Assembly: GCF_963931595.1 (NCBI RefSeq)
Contig: NZ_OZ007030.1
Coordinates: 310,001 to 374,000 of the forward strand
Origin: an uncultured Subdoligranulum sp.
Lineage (GTDB): Bacteria > Bacillota > Clostridia > Oscillospirales > Ruminococcaceae
DNA length: 64,000 nucleotides
Direction of reading: 5' to 3'
Part shown: positions 1 to 8,396 of the stretch, piece by piece
Position numbering within the stretch: the first letter of the stretch is position 1
How the letters are laid out: each line of letters starts with the position of its first letter
Notes under the pieces: generated by a model
Told to the model about the DNA's origin: nothing
Databases searched by the model: none
Seen by the model: only the letters and a program-made list of their open reading frames with translations
Made by a program: the position numbers and the translations under genes

Positions 1-1952
1 AGGGCATCCAGCCCTGGAGCCACACCACCCCCACCCTCTACCACGCCCTGCTGACCGTCACCGACGGGGCGGGCACCGTGCAGGAGGTCGTGCCTTACGA
101 TATCGGCTTCCGCCGGTTCGAGATGGTGGACGGCATCATGCAGCTCAACGGGGAGCGGGTGGTCTTCAACGGGGTGAACCGCCACGAGTGGAGTGCTGAG
201 CGGGGCCGCGCTATCGGGCCCGACGATATGGACGCCGCCATGGCGGTGTTCCGGCACAACAACATCAATGCGGTGCGCACCTGCCACTATCCCAACCAGA
301 GCCGGTGGTACGACCTGTGCGACCGCAACGGCATCTATATGATCGACGAGACCAACCTGGAAAGCCATGGCAGCTGGCAGAAGCTGGGTGCGGTGGAACC
401 CAGCTGGAACGTGCCGGGCAGCCTGCCGGAGTGGAAGGACTGCGTGGTGGACCGGGCCCGCAGCATGTTTGAGCGGGACAAGAACCACACGGCCATCCTG
501 ATCTGGTCCTGCGGCAACGAGAGCTACGCCGGGGAGGACATCCTGGCCATGACGGAGTTCTTCCATGAGCAGGACCCCGGGCGGCTGGTGCACTACGAGG
601 GCGTTTTCCACAACCGCGCCTTTGATGAGATCAGCGACATGGAGAGCCGGATGTACGAAAAGCCCTGGAACATCCGGGAGTATCTGGAATCCAAGCCCGC
701 CAAGCCTTTCATTCTCTGCGAGTACATGCACGATATGGGCAACAGCCTGGGCGGCATGGAGAGTTACATCCGCCTGGCGGAGGAGTATCCCCAGTACCAG
801 GGCGGCTTTATCTGGGATTACATGGACCAGGCCCTCTGGCACACCGACGCCCTGGGACGGCGGGTGCTGGGCTACGGCGGCGACTTCGGCGAGCGCACCA
901 CCGACTACAACTTCAGCGGCAACGGCATCGTCTACGCCGACGGCGCCGAGAAGCCCGCCATGGAGGAGGTCCGCTACTGGTACTCTGGCGCCTCCGACCG
1001 GGCGGCCCACGATGCCCGCAACGCCGCGGCGGCCAGGGCGGCGGATGAGGCGCTGGCAGCGGCCTGGCAGGCCCGTGGCGTCAGTCCCCTCACCGTCACC
1101 GAGGGGGACGGCAACCTGGGCGTACGGGGTGAGGGCTTCGAGATCCTCTTCTCCTACACCGAGGGAGGTCCCGCCTCCCTGCGGCTGGGCGACACCGAAT
1201 GGCTGTGGCGCGCCCCGCGCCCGGCGGTCTGGCGGGCTGCCACCGACAATGACCGCGGCTGCGGTTTTCCCCAGCGCAGCGGCGCCTGGCTGGCGGCGGA
1301 CGCACTGTCCCGCAGCGGCAAGCCGGAAGTGGTGGTGGAATCCCCCGACGGGGTGACGGTCTCCTACCGGTTCGACCTGGTGGGGGTGCCGGGCGCCCAG
1401 GCGATTTTGACCTACACGGTGACCGGCCAGGGTGCTCTCGAGGTGGAAGCCACCTACCACGGCACGGCCCAGGCCCCCGAACTGCCCTGCTTCGGCGTGC
1501 AGTTCCAGACGGCGGCCCCGGTGGCCGCCACCCGGTGGACCGGCCTTTCGGGGGAGACCTACCCCGACCGGTACAAGGGCGCCGCCTTCGGCTGCTTTGA
1601 GGAAGTACCCCACATCGAACCCCACCTGGTGCCCCAGACCTGTGGACTGCACTGGCAGACCCGGCAGGCGGTGCTCCAGCAGCGGGACGCCCGGGGCCGC
1701 ACAACCGCGTCGCTGACGCTGGAAAGCTGCGGCGAGCCCTTCGGCTTCAGCGCCCTGCCCAACACGGCGGAGGAACTGGAAGCGGCCCAGCATCCCTGCG
1801 AGCTGCCCGATACCGGCCGCACCAGCGTGACGGTGCTGGGCGCCTGCCGGGGCGTGGGCGGCATCGACAGCTGGGGCACCGACGTGGAGGACGCCTACCG
1901 GCTGGACGGCAGCAAGGACTACGCAGTCCGGTTCCGCATCCTGCTGCGCTGA
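1..1952 (+). CDS. lacZ: Beta-galactosidase, GH2 (5' end missing)
   Basis: The gene enters from the left edge in the frame starting at base 3; 649 codons and the stop are visible, so roughly the first 370 residues of a typical LacZ (about 1,020 aa) are missing. GH2 enzymes of this type hydrolyse terminal beta-D-galactosides such as lactose in the cytoplasm. The linker GFRRFE (near base 108) leads into the TIM barrel. The acid/base glutamate is in WSCGNES (codon 519-521) and the nucleophile in ILCEYMHDMGNS (codon 720-722). The C-terminal beta-sandwich domain occupies about 1080-1950. The gene converges on the galactoside operon on the other strand and shares a terminator with it, which suggests a joint role in plant and milk galactoside use. 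Function is secure; the start and any upstream operon partner cannot be seen. Confidence 0.94.
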   Translation, partial: GIQPWSHTTPTLYHALLTVTDGAGTVQEVVPYDIGFRRFEMVDGIMQLNGERVVFNGVNRHEWSAERGRAIGPDDMDAAMAVFRHNNINAVRTCHYPNQSRWYDLCDRNGIYMIDETNLESHGSWQKLGAVEPSWNVPGSLPEWKDCVVDRARSMFERDKNHTAILIWSCGNESYAGEDILAMTEFFHEQDPGRLVHYEGVFHNRAFDEISDMESRMYEKPWNIREYLESKPAKPFILCEYMHDMGNSLGGMESYIRLAEEYPQYQGGFIWDYMDQALWHTDALGRRVLGYGGDFGERTTDYNFSGNGIVYADGAEKPAMEEVRYWYSGASDRAAHDARNAAAARAADEALAAAWQARGVSPLTVTEGDGNLGVRGEGFEILFSYTEGGPASLRLGDTEWLWRAPRPAVWRAATDNDRGCGFPQRSGAWLAADALSRSGKPEVVVESPDGVTVSYRFDLVGVPGAQAILTYTVTGQGALEVEATYHGTAQAPELPCFGVQFQTAAPVAATRWTGLSGETYPDRYKGAAFGCFEEVPHIEPHLVPQTCGLHWQTRQAVLQQRDARGRTTASLTLESCGEPFGFSALPNTAEELEAAQHPCELPDTGRTSVTVLGACRGVGGIDSWGTDVEDAYRLDGSKDYAVRFRILLR

Positions 1953-1970
1953 AAAAAATTAAATACACAA

Positions 1971-2000
1971 AAGGAGCGCACCCCGCGGGGTGCGCTCCTT
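1971..2000. terminator. Bidirectional intrinsic terminator
   Basis: A perfect 14-bp inverted repeat (1971-1984 with 1987-2000) has A residues on its left and T residues on its right, so it can end transcription of lacZ (plus) and of the amylosucrase operon (minus). Confidence 0.9.
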
Positions 2001-2023
2001 TTTGTATAGAGAATGGCGGTGAA

Positions 2024-4240
2024 TCAGTCTTCTTCGGTGTGCAGGAACCAGGCGAAGCCGTAGGGGTAGAGTTCCACGTCCCGCAGGTTTTCCCGGTGGC
2101 CGCCGTACATCAGCTCGTCGTAGGGGCCCTTCTCCCCGGAGGAGACATGCAAAAATTCCGGGCTGAAGTTAAAGAAGGCGATGAGCTTGTGGCCCTTGTA
2201 CCAGCGGCCCACGCCCAGCACGTGGTTGCTGCCGGTGTCGAAGGTCCACACATCGGCCCTGGCGTCAAAGGCCTGTTCCCCGGCGCGGATGGTCTCCAGC
2301 CGGCGCAGTCCCTCGAACTGCTTGCCCTGGCGGGTGGCGGGGTCGTGGCGCAGTTCGGCCAGATCCCAACGGAAATTGCCCCGGTGGAGGTAACGGCTGT
2401 CGTCCCATTTTTCGGGGTCGTCGTGGTAGGTGTAGTCGTTGAGCTGGCCGATCTCGTCGCCGCTGTACAGCACCGGGATGCCGCTCTGCACCAGCATCCA
2501 GGCGTGGAGCATCAGGTCACAGGCGATGGCCCGCTCCATCTTGAAGGGATCCTTCTCGAAGTCGGCGGCCTCCACGCCGCACAGCGAGGCGGTGGTGCCG
2601 CACAGCCGGGCGTCGCCCAGGGTGGGGTCGTCGTTGTACAGCTCACCGCGGCTGTCGCTGCCCGGCCATTTGCCGGTGAACCAGTCGTTGAGGTACTTCT
2701 TGTGGGCCACCTCGTTGGTGCCGAACCGGGCACCCAGCCAGGGGTAATCCAGGCCCCAGCCGATGTCGTCGTGGCAGCGCAGATAGTTGAGGAAGAGGAA
2801 ATCCTTGGGCAGGGCGCAGACAGTGTCCATCTGGTGGCGCAGCAGCGAGATATCCGCCGTGGCCAGGGAATTCCAGGTGGTGGCCATGGTGGTGACGTTG
2901 TAGAGCATGTGGCATTCCGGCTTCTCCGGGGTGCCGAAGTAGGGCACCACTTTGGCGGGCTCCATGACCACCTCGCCCAGCAGCAGCACGCTGGGGCAGA
3001 CGATCTCGCAGACCATCCGCATCATCCGCACCAGGGTATGTACCTGGGGCAGGTTGCGGCAGGAGGTGCCCAGTTCCTTCCAGATGTAGGGCACCGCGTC
3101 CAGCCGGATGACATCAATGCCACGGTTGGTCAGGTAGAGCAGGTTTTCCGTCATGTCGTTGAACACCACGGGGTTGGCGTAGTTCAGGTCCCACTGGTAG
3201 GGGTAGAAGTTGGTCATCACCACCTGCTGGCAGTCCTCCAGCCAGGTGAAGCTGCCCGGCGCCGTGGTGGGGAATACCTGGGGCACCGTCTTCTCGAACT
3301 CGTTGGGAATGTCCCAGTTGTCATAGAAGAAGTAGCGGTCCCGGTAGCCCGGCACACCGGCCCGGGCCTTTTTGGCCCACTCGTGGTCCTCGCTGGTGTG
3401 GTTCATCACAAAGTCCAGGCAGAGGCTCATACCCTTCTCCCGGCAGGCGTCGGCCAGGTGCTCCAGGTCCTCCATGGTGCCCAGCTCCGGCTCCACCGTG
3501 CGGAAATCCGCCACGGCGTAGCCGCCGTCGCTGCGGCCCTTGGGGCTTTGCAGCAGCGGCATCAGGTGCAGGTAGTTGACCCCGCACTCCTGGATGTAGG
3601 GCAGCTTCTCCTCCACACCCTTCAGGGTGCCGGCAAAAGCACCCGTGTACATCATCATGCCCAGCAGATCCCGGCGGCGGTACCAGTCGGGATTGGCCTC
3701 CCGGGCGGCGTCCTGGGCCCGCAGGGCCGGTTTGCGGTCCGCCCAGGCCCGGCGCAGCATCTCCACGCAGTAGTCAAAGGCCTGCATGTCGCCGTGGTAC
3801 AGCTCACAGTACAGCCATTTCAGCTCGTCGTAGTGGCGGGCCAGACGGCGCTCGAAGTCGGCGTTGTCCCGGGTGGCGGCAGCCGGCGCGGCCTTCAGGG
3901 CCTCCTTCTTGGGGGCGGCTTTCAGCTTCTCCGGCTGGGGCGCGGCTTTCAGGGCCTCTTTTTTGGGGGCTGCCTTGAGTTTTTCCTGCTTGGGAGCGGC
4001 CTTCAGCTTCTCCGGCTGGGGCGCGGCCTTCAGGGCTTCCTTCTTGGGGGCGGCCTTCAGCTTTTCCGGCTGGGGAGCGGCCTTCAGGGCTTCCTGCTTG
4101 GGAGCAGCCTTCAGCTTTTCCGGCTGGGGCGCAGCTTTCAGGGCCTCTTTTTTGGGGGCCGCTTTCAGGGCGGGCTGGGTTTCGGTTTTGGCAGGCTCCG
4201 TCCGGGCCGGGGCGTGCTTTTTCTTCCGGTTGGATTTCAT
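2024..4240 (-). CDS. Amylosucrase-type GH13 enzyme with KAAP-repeat N-terminus
   Basis: The 738-aa protein matches the amylosucrase branch of GH13 (subfamily 4), which splits sucrose, transfers the glucosyl unit to an alpha-glucan and releases fructose. The diagnostic residues are present: SDGGYAV, NHTS, nucleophile D381 in VIRLDAV, acid/base E423 in LLLGEVV, H490-D491-D492 in CHDDIG, and WDDSRYLHR, the family's arginine-containing pocket segment. The start at 4240 is chosen because AGGAGG lies 8 nt upstream; the longer frame would begin at a start codon without a ribosome site. Residues 25-119 are ten and a half copies of a 9-residue Lys/Ala/Pro/Glu repeat absent from known amylosucrases (separate entry). 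It lies 18 bp downstream of the alpha-galactosidase, so the two are surely co-transcribed: removing galactose from raffinose leaves sucrose, this enzyme's substrate. No signal peptide is seen, so it is likely cytoplasmic. A plain sucrose hydrolase of the same subfamily cannot be excluded. Confidence 0.88.
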   Translation of the reverse strand: MKSNRKKKHAPARTEPAKTETQPALKAAPKKEALKAAPQPEKLKAAPKQEALKAAPQPEKLKAAPKKEALKAAPQPEKLKAAPKQEKLKAAPKKEALKAAPQPEKLKAAPKKEALKAAPAAATRDNADFERRLARHYDELKWLYCELYHGDMQAFDYCVEMLRRAWADRKPALRAQDAAREANPDWYRRRDLLGMMMYTGAFAGTLKGVEEKLPYIQECGVNYLHLMPLLQSPKGRSDGGYAVADFRTVEPELGTMEDLEHLADACREKGMSLCLDFVMNHTSEDHEWAKKARAGVPGYRDRYFFYDNWDIPNEFEKTVPQVFPTTAPGSFTWLEDCQQVVMTNFYPYQWDLNYANPVVFNDMTENLLYLTNRGIDVIRLDAVPYIWKELGTSCRNLPQVHTLVRMMRMVCEIVCPSVLLLGEVVMEPAKVVPYFGTPEKPECHMLYNVTTMATTWNSLATADISLLRHQMDTVCALPKDFLFLNYLRCHDDIGWGLDYPWLGARFGTNEVAHKKYLNDWFTGKWPGSDSRGELYNDDPTLGDARLCGTTASLCGVEAADFEKDPFKMERAIACDLMLHAWMLVQSGIPVLYSGDEIGQLNDYTYHDDPEKWDDSRYLHRGNFRWDLAELRHDPATRQGKQFEGLRRLETIRAGEQAFDARADVWTFDTGSNHVLGVGRWYKGHKLIAFFNFSPEFLHVSSGEKGPYDELMYGGHRENLRDVELYPYGFAWFLHTEED
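3884..4168 (-). repeat. 27-bp coding tandem repeat (LKAAP-xxEx units)
   Basis: Ten full units and a partial one encode alternating LKAAPKKEA, LKAAPQPEK and LKAAPKQEA/K nonapeptides in the amylosucrase N-terminus. The frame is kept and copies differ by single residues, mostly in the two positions after LKAAP. Composition resembles histone-H1-like or AlgP-like tails: very basic, extended, probably disordered. Confidence 0.95.
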
Positions 4241-4258
4241 ACAGGATGCCTCCTTCAA

Positions 4259-6505
4259 TCACACACGTACCAGATGAAGCTGCACACTGGGGAAGTCTCC
4301 CGCCAGCTGGGGCAGGGTATATCCGGCATACATCAGGGTGCTGCCGCTGTAGACAGCGCCCAGCAAACGGTCGGTGACGGCGTCGCTGCGCTCCGGCGTG
4401 GCGGTGGTGCCGTAGAGATGCAGGCTTTCCACCCGGTAGAGAGCGTCCTCCTCCAGACCCCGCAGGCAGATGTGCAGCGGGCGGGCGTTGGCCTCCGGGT
4501 GGGTCAGTACCAGGCTGACCAGGGATTCCTTATGGGTGACGGTCTGCCAGGCGGTGTAGCGCGGTTCCCGGGCAGGGTCGCTCAGGCGGTAGTACCGGCC
4601 GTTCTGCACCACGTCGTACAGCTTTTTGAAGGTCTCGATCTGCTGGCGGACCTGCTGGCATTCCTCGTCGCTGAGTTTGCCCAGGTCCAGCTCATAGCCG
4701 AAGGTGCCGCTCATGGCCACCACGGCGCGGGTCCACAGCGGGGTGGTGCGGCCGGTCTGGTGGTTGGGGCAGGCCGACACATGGGCGCCCATGGCCGACA
4801 CCGGATACCCGAAGGAGGTGCCGTGCTGGATGGTCAGCCGCTCGATGGCGTCGGTGTCGTCGCTGCACCAGATCTGGGGGAAGTAGGCCAGCATGCCGGC
4901 GTCAAAGCGGCCGCCGCCGCCGGCGCAGCCCTCGAAGAGCACGTCGGGGAAGGCGGTGGTCAGCCGGTCCAGCAGCCGGTAGACGCCCAGCATGTAGCGG
5001 TGGGCCACCTCGCCCTGGCGTTCGGGGGGCAGGGCCCGGCTGTAAACGTCCGACATGTTGCGGTTCATGTCCCACTTGATATATTCGATGTGGTGGTTGC
5101 GCAAAAGGTCGCTGAGCACATCGGTGAGGTAGTCCACCACCTCGTCCCGGCCGAAGTCCAGCACCAGCTGGTCGCGGCCCATGGCGGGGTCGCGGCCGGG
5201 CAGCGTCAGGGCCCAGTCGTGGTGGGCGCGGTAGAGGTCGGAATCCTCGCTGATCATCTCGGGTTCGATCCACAGGCCGAACTTCATGCCCAGGGCGTTG
5301 ACCCGCTCAATCAGCGGGTCCAGACCGCCGGGCAGCTTCTTCTCGTTGACGTACCAGTCGCCCAGGCCGCTGTTGTCGTCGTCCCGCTTGCCGAACCAGC
5401 CGTCGTCCAGCACCATCATCTCCACGCCCAGGCTGGCGGCCTTCTCGGCGATCTGGCAGATGGTGTCGGTGGTGAACTGGAAGTAGGTGGCCTCCCAGTT
5501 GTTGATGAGCACCGGGCGGCGGGTATAGCGGAAGGGGCTGCGGCAGATGTTGCGGCGGATAAACTGCTGATAGTGCTGGGACAGGGCGGTCAGGCCGTCG
5601 GGGGCGCAGGCCAGCAGCACCTCGGGGGTGGTGAAGGCGGCGCCGGGGTCCAGCTTCCAGCTGAACCGCTCGTCGTGGATGCCCGAGACAATGCGGGTGG
5701 AACCGTTCTGGTCCACCTCGATGTCGGTGCGGTGGCTGCCGGAATAGACCAGCATGACGCCGTAGCACAGCCCGGCGGTCTCGGTGGCGCCCCGGTCACA
5801 GAGGATGACAAAGGGGTTGTGGTGGTGGCTGGAGGCGCCGCGGGTGGAGGAAACGGTCTGGATGGCGTTGGCCAGCGGGGTGCGCTGCATCTGGCGTTCC
5901 ATGGCGTGACGGCCGTGGAAGTGGATCAGGTCCCACTGGCCGAAGGGCAGGTCCAGGCAGAGGGAGGCAGCCTTTTCCAGCCGCAGCGTGTGGGTGCCGT
6001 TGTTGCGCAGCCGCGCCGCCCGGGTGATGATATCCTGGTCGGCGAAGACGCCGTAGTAGAGGTCCAGTTCCAGCCCGGTGACAAAATCCCGCATCGTGAT
6101 GACCAGCGTTTCGGCGTCGCCGTCCTCCTCGTGGGCGCAGGGCAGGCCCTCCAGGGCATACTTGCCGCTCTCGATGCGGTGGGACACATAGACAAAGTCG
6201 GCACCGGCGGCACCGGTCTCATCCCGGACCACCACACAGGACAGCCGGAAATCTCCCACATTGCAGCCGGTGTACTCCTGGGGGAGCACATCGGGGGAGA
6301 CGCCGCGCTGCCGGCGGCAGGCGTAGTAATCGGGGGAAAAGCCGTGGTCGGCGGGGGGATACAAGGCGGAAAGATCGCCCCGGCCGATGCGGCGGCCGTA
6401 GTACAGGTGCAGAAGATGCCCCCGCTCGTCCACCTGCATGTGGTAGCTGGTGCGGGCGGTTTCCAGCGTGAAGACGCCTGTGTCGGTATGGTATTGAATG
6501 CCCAT
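4259..6505 (-). CDS. Alpha-galactosidase, GH36
   Basis: The 748-aa cytoplasmic enzyme removes alpha-1,6-galactose from melibiose, raffinose and stachyose. It has the normal length for bacterial GH36: an N-terminal beta-supersandwich, a TIM barrel (FGLWIEPEM and neighbouring strands) and a short C-terminal beta domain. The nucleophile is D479 in YIKWDMNR and the acid/base is D549 in IWCSDDTDA. The start at 6505 is set by AGGAGG 8 nt upstream; the longer frame extends into the untranslated region. It follows the ABC permeases (gap 166 bp containing a hairpin) and precedes the amylosucrase by 18 bp, so it probably belongs to the same galactoside transcription unit under the AraC-type regulator. 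No signal peptide, so it acts on imported oligosaccharide. Confidence 0.95.
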   Translation of the reverse strand: MGIQYHTDTGVFTLETARTSYHMQVDERGHLLHLYYGRRIGRGDLSALYPPADHGFSPDYYACRRQRGVSPDVLPQEYTGCNVGDFRLSCVVVRDETGAAGADFVYVSHRIESGKYALEGLPCAHEEDGDAETLVITMRDFVTGLELDLYYGVFADQDIITRAARLRNNGTHTLRLEKAASLCLDLPFGQWDLIHFHGRHAMERQMQRTPLANAIQTVSSTRGASSHHHNPFVILCDRGATETAGLCYGVMLVYSGSHRTDIEVDQNGSTRIVSGIHDERFSWKLDPGAAFTTPEVLLACAPDGLTALSQHYQQFIRRNICRSPFRYTRRPVLINNWEATYFQFTTDTICQIAEKAASLGVEMMVLDDGWFGKRDDDNSGLGDWYVNEKKLPGGLDPLIERVNALGMKFGLWIEPEMISEDSDLYRAHHDWALTLPGRDPAMGRDQLVLDFGRDEVVDYLTDVLSDLLRNHHIEYIKWDMNRNMSDVYSRALPPERQGEVAHRYMLGVYRLLDRLTTAFPDVLFEGCAGGGGRFDAGMLAYFPQIWCSDDTDAIERLTIQHGTSFGYPVSAMGAHVSACPNHQTGRTTPLWTRAVVAMSGTFGYELDLGKLSDEECQQVRQQIETFKKLYDVVQNGRYYRLSDPAREPRYTAWQTVTHKESLVSLVLTHPEANARPLHICLRGLEEDALYRVESLHLYGTTATPERSDAVTDRLLGAVYSGSTLMYAGYTLPQLAGDFPSVQLHLVRV

Positions 6506-6586
6506 AAAAGGACCTCCTGAAAAATTATATAGTACAGTGTCGGAGCAGGACGGTGGAAAACTCCGGACACACTGTTTTCCCAATAA

Positions 6587-6630
6587 GCAGCAGGCGGGCG
6601 GACCGGAACTGCCGGTCGTCCGCCTGCTGC
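6587..6630. terminator. Imperfect GC-rich stem-loop between permease and alpha-galactosidase genes
   Basis: Arms 6587-6606 and 6612-6630 pair with two interruptions around a short loop. There is no clean T-run in either direction, so this may be a processing or partial-termination signal that sets a ratio between transporter and enzyme mRNA, rather than a full terminator. Confidence 0.45.
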
Positions 6631-6671
6631 TGGAATGCCTGGATTCAGGCTGTATGATGCGATGGTACGGC

Positions 6672-7508
6672 TTATTTGCCGCCGGTCATCGCGATGCCCT
6701 GGATGAACTGTTTCTGGAACAGCAGATACAGGATGACCATGGGGATCATGGCCAGCAGGCTGCCGGCCATCAGGACCGGGAAGTTGGTGGTGTACTGGCC
6801 GTTCAGGGTGGACAGGCCGGCGGAAAGGGTCATCATGTTCAGGTCGGTGTTGCAGATCAGCGGCCACATCAGGTCGGAGTAGGCGAACACCGCGGTGAAG
6901 ATGGCCAGGGCGGCGCAGCTGGAACCGGTGAGGGGGAACATGACCTTGGTGAAGGTCTGCCACTTGTTGCAGCCGTCCAGATAGGCGGCCTCGGCGATTT
7001 CATTGGGGATGCCCAGGTAGGTCTGCCGCAAAAAGAAGGTGCCGAAGGCGGAGACCAGGCCGGGGAAGACCAGCGCGAAGATGGTGTTGGTCAGGCCCAT
7101 GCGGGCGAGCATCAGGTACTGGGGGGTGATGAAGATCTGGCTGGGCAGCATCATCTGGATCAGCACGATGCTGAACAGCAGGTTCTTGCAGGGGAACTGC
7201 AGTTTGGCGAAGGCATAGCCGGCCATGGAGCTGAACAGCACGGCGCAGACCACCCGGAAGACGATGAGCAGACCGGTGTTGACGTAGAGGTTCAGGAAGG
7301 GAAGGCTCGCCAGGGCGGTGACGAAGTTGTCGAAGTTCCACTGGGCGGGCAGGATCTGGGGCGGAATGGCCATCGACTCGGCCTGGGTCTTGAAGCTGGT
7401 CAGGAGCATCCACACGAAGGGGAAGATCATGAGGATGCTGCCCAGCACCAGAACCACATAGGTCAGCGTGGTGGTCAGCCGCTTGCTGCTTTTCATACTG
7501 GTATTCAT
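6672..7508 (-). CDS. Carbohydrate ABC transporter permease (MalG/MsmG family)
   Basis: The 278-aa inner-membrane protein has six predicted transmembrane segments. The EAA-type cytoplasmic loop that contacts the ATPase is visible as EIAEAAYLDGCNKWQTFTKV at about residues 165-184, where conserved Glu-Ala-Ala and Gly occur. It pairs with the permease encoded 3 bp upstream to form the channel of an oligosaccharide importer. GAGGTG lies about 7 nt before the ATG. The short N-terminus (MNTSMKSS) followed by a membrane segment is normal for the MalG side. Neighbours indicate alpha-galactosides (raffinose family) as the most likely substrate; sucrose or maltooligosaccharides are possible. No ATP-binding subunit is encoded here. 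Confidence 0.92.
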   Translation of the reverse strand: MNTSMKSSKRLTTTLTYVVLVLGSILMIFPFVWMLLTSFKTQAESMAIPPQILPAQWNFDNFVTALASLPFLNLYVNTGLLIVFRVVCAVLFSSMAGYAFAKLQFPCKNLLFSIVLIQMMLPSQIFITPQYLMLARMGLTNTIFALVFPGLVSAFGTFFLRQTYLGIPNEIAEAAYLDGCNKWQTFTKVMFPLTGSSCAALAIFTAVFAYSDLMWPLICNTDLNMMTLSAGLSTLNGQYTTNFPVLMAGSLLAMIPMVILYLLFQKQFIQGIAMTGGK

Positions 7509-7511
7509 ACT

Positions 7512-8396
7512 TTACACCTCGTAATTGACCCACTTTTTCTGGCCCCAGAACTGGATGAGGGTGACCACACCGATCAGCAGAACGGTCCAGACGACGATGG
7601 CGGACGCATAGCCCTTGTCGCCGGCGATGAAGCTCTGGCGGTAGAACAGGGACATCAGGCTCTGTGCGTCGTTGAGGGCGGGGTTGGCGTCGTCCACCAT
7701 CATGTAGATCAGGTCGAAGACCTTCAGGGAGGACATCAGACGCATGATCATGACCACGAACAGGGTGGGCGAGACCATCGGCAGCGTGATGGAGAAGAAC
7801 TGCTTGACCTTGGACGCGCCGTCCAGGTCGGCAGCCTCGTACAGCGTAGCCGACACATTCTGCAGGCCAGCCAGGAGCAGCACGGCGTCATAGCCGATGT
7901 TGGACCAGATCTGGACCACAGCGCAGGTGAAAAGTACGAAGCGGGAGTCGGTCAGCCAACCGACATTGGCGCCCAGTACCGAATTAATAATACCATATTG
8001 TGTGTTAAAAATCCACTTCCAGACCATGGCAACGGCGGCGGGGGCCACGACCATGGGCAGGAAGAAGATGGCGCGGAAGGTGGTGCGGCCGCGGATCTTG
8101 CTGTTGAGCAGCACGGCCACGATGAGCGCCAGGAAGATACCCACCGGCACCGTCAGGATGCAGAACAGGATGGTGTTCCAGGTAGCCTTCCAGAACTCGG
8201 CGTTCTGGAACATCTCCACGTAGTTGTCGATGCCCTCAAACTCGAACATGCCGAAGGGCAGCGACTTGGAAAAGCTCATGTAGATGGCCTGGACAAAGGG
8301 CCAGATATTCAGTACCAGCAATCCGATGATGGTGGGCGCCACCATGATGAGGCCCCACTTGGCACCGTCGCGGGCAAGCTTGGACGTATTTTGCAT
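7512..8396 (-). CDS. Carbohydrate ABC transporter permease (MalF/MsmF family)
   Basis: The 294-aa polytopic protein has a short N-terminus and about six membrane segments, as in Firmicute MsmF-type permeases, which lack the large loop of E. coli MalF. The EAA loop TLYEAADLDGASKVKQFFSI, at about residues 180-199, is well conserved. Its ATG overlaps the stop of the binding-protein gene (TAATG) and GGAGGAGG lies just upstream, so translation is coupled. It forms a heterodimer with the downstream permease. Substrate is inferred from the operon: alpha-galactosides and possibly sucrose. Confidence 0.92.
   Translation of the reverse strand: MQNTSKLARDGAKWGLIMVAPTIIGLLVLNIWPFVQAIYMSFSKSLPFGMFEFEGIDNYVEMFQNAEFWKATWNTILFCILTVPVGIFLALIVAVLLNSKIRGRTTFRAIFFLPMVVAPAAVAMVWKWIFNTQYGIINSVLGANVGWLTDSRFVLFTCAVVQIWSNIGYDAVLLLAGLQNVSATLYEAADLDGASKVKQFFSITLPMVSPTLFVVMIMRLMSSLKVFDLIYMMVDDANPALNDAQSLMSLFYRQSFIAGDKGYASAIVVWTVLLIGVVTLIQFWGQKKWVNYEV

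Noticed and set aside
3884..4168. CRISPR-like array
   Set aside because: The 27-bp repeats are adjacent, without spacers, and in frame within a protein gene.
2039..6520. 1,493-aa open frame on the plus strand
   Set aside because: It is the mirror of the amylosucrase and alpha-galactosidase codons. GC-rich third positions leave few stops on the opposite strand; the translation is low-complexity Gly/Val/His/Gln with no domain, and no ribosome site is present.
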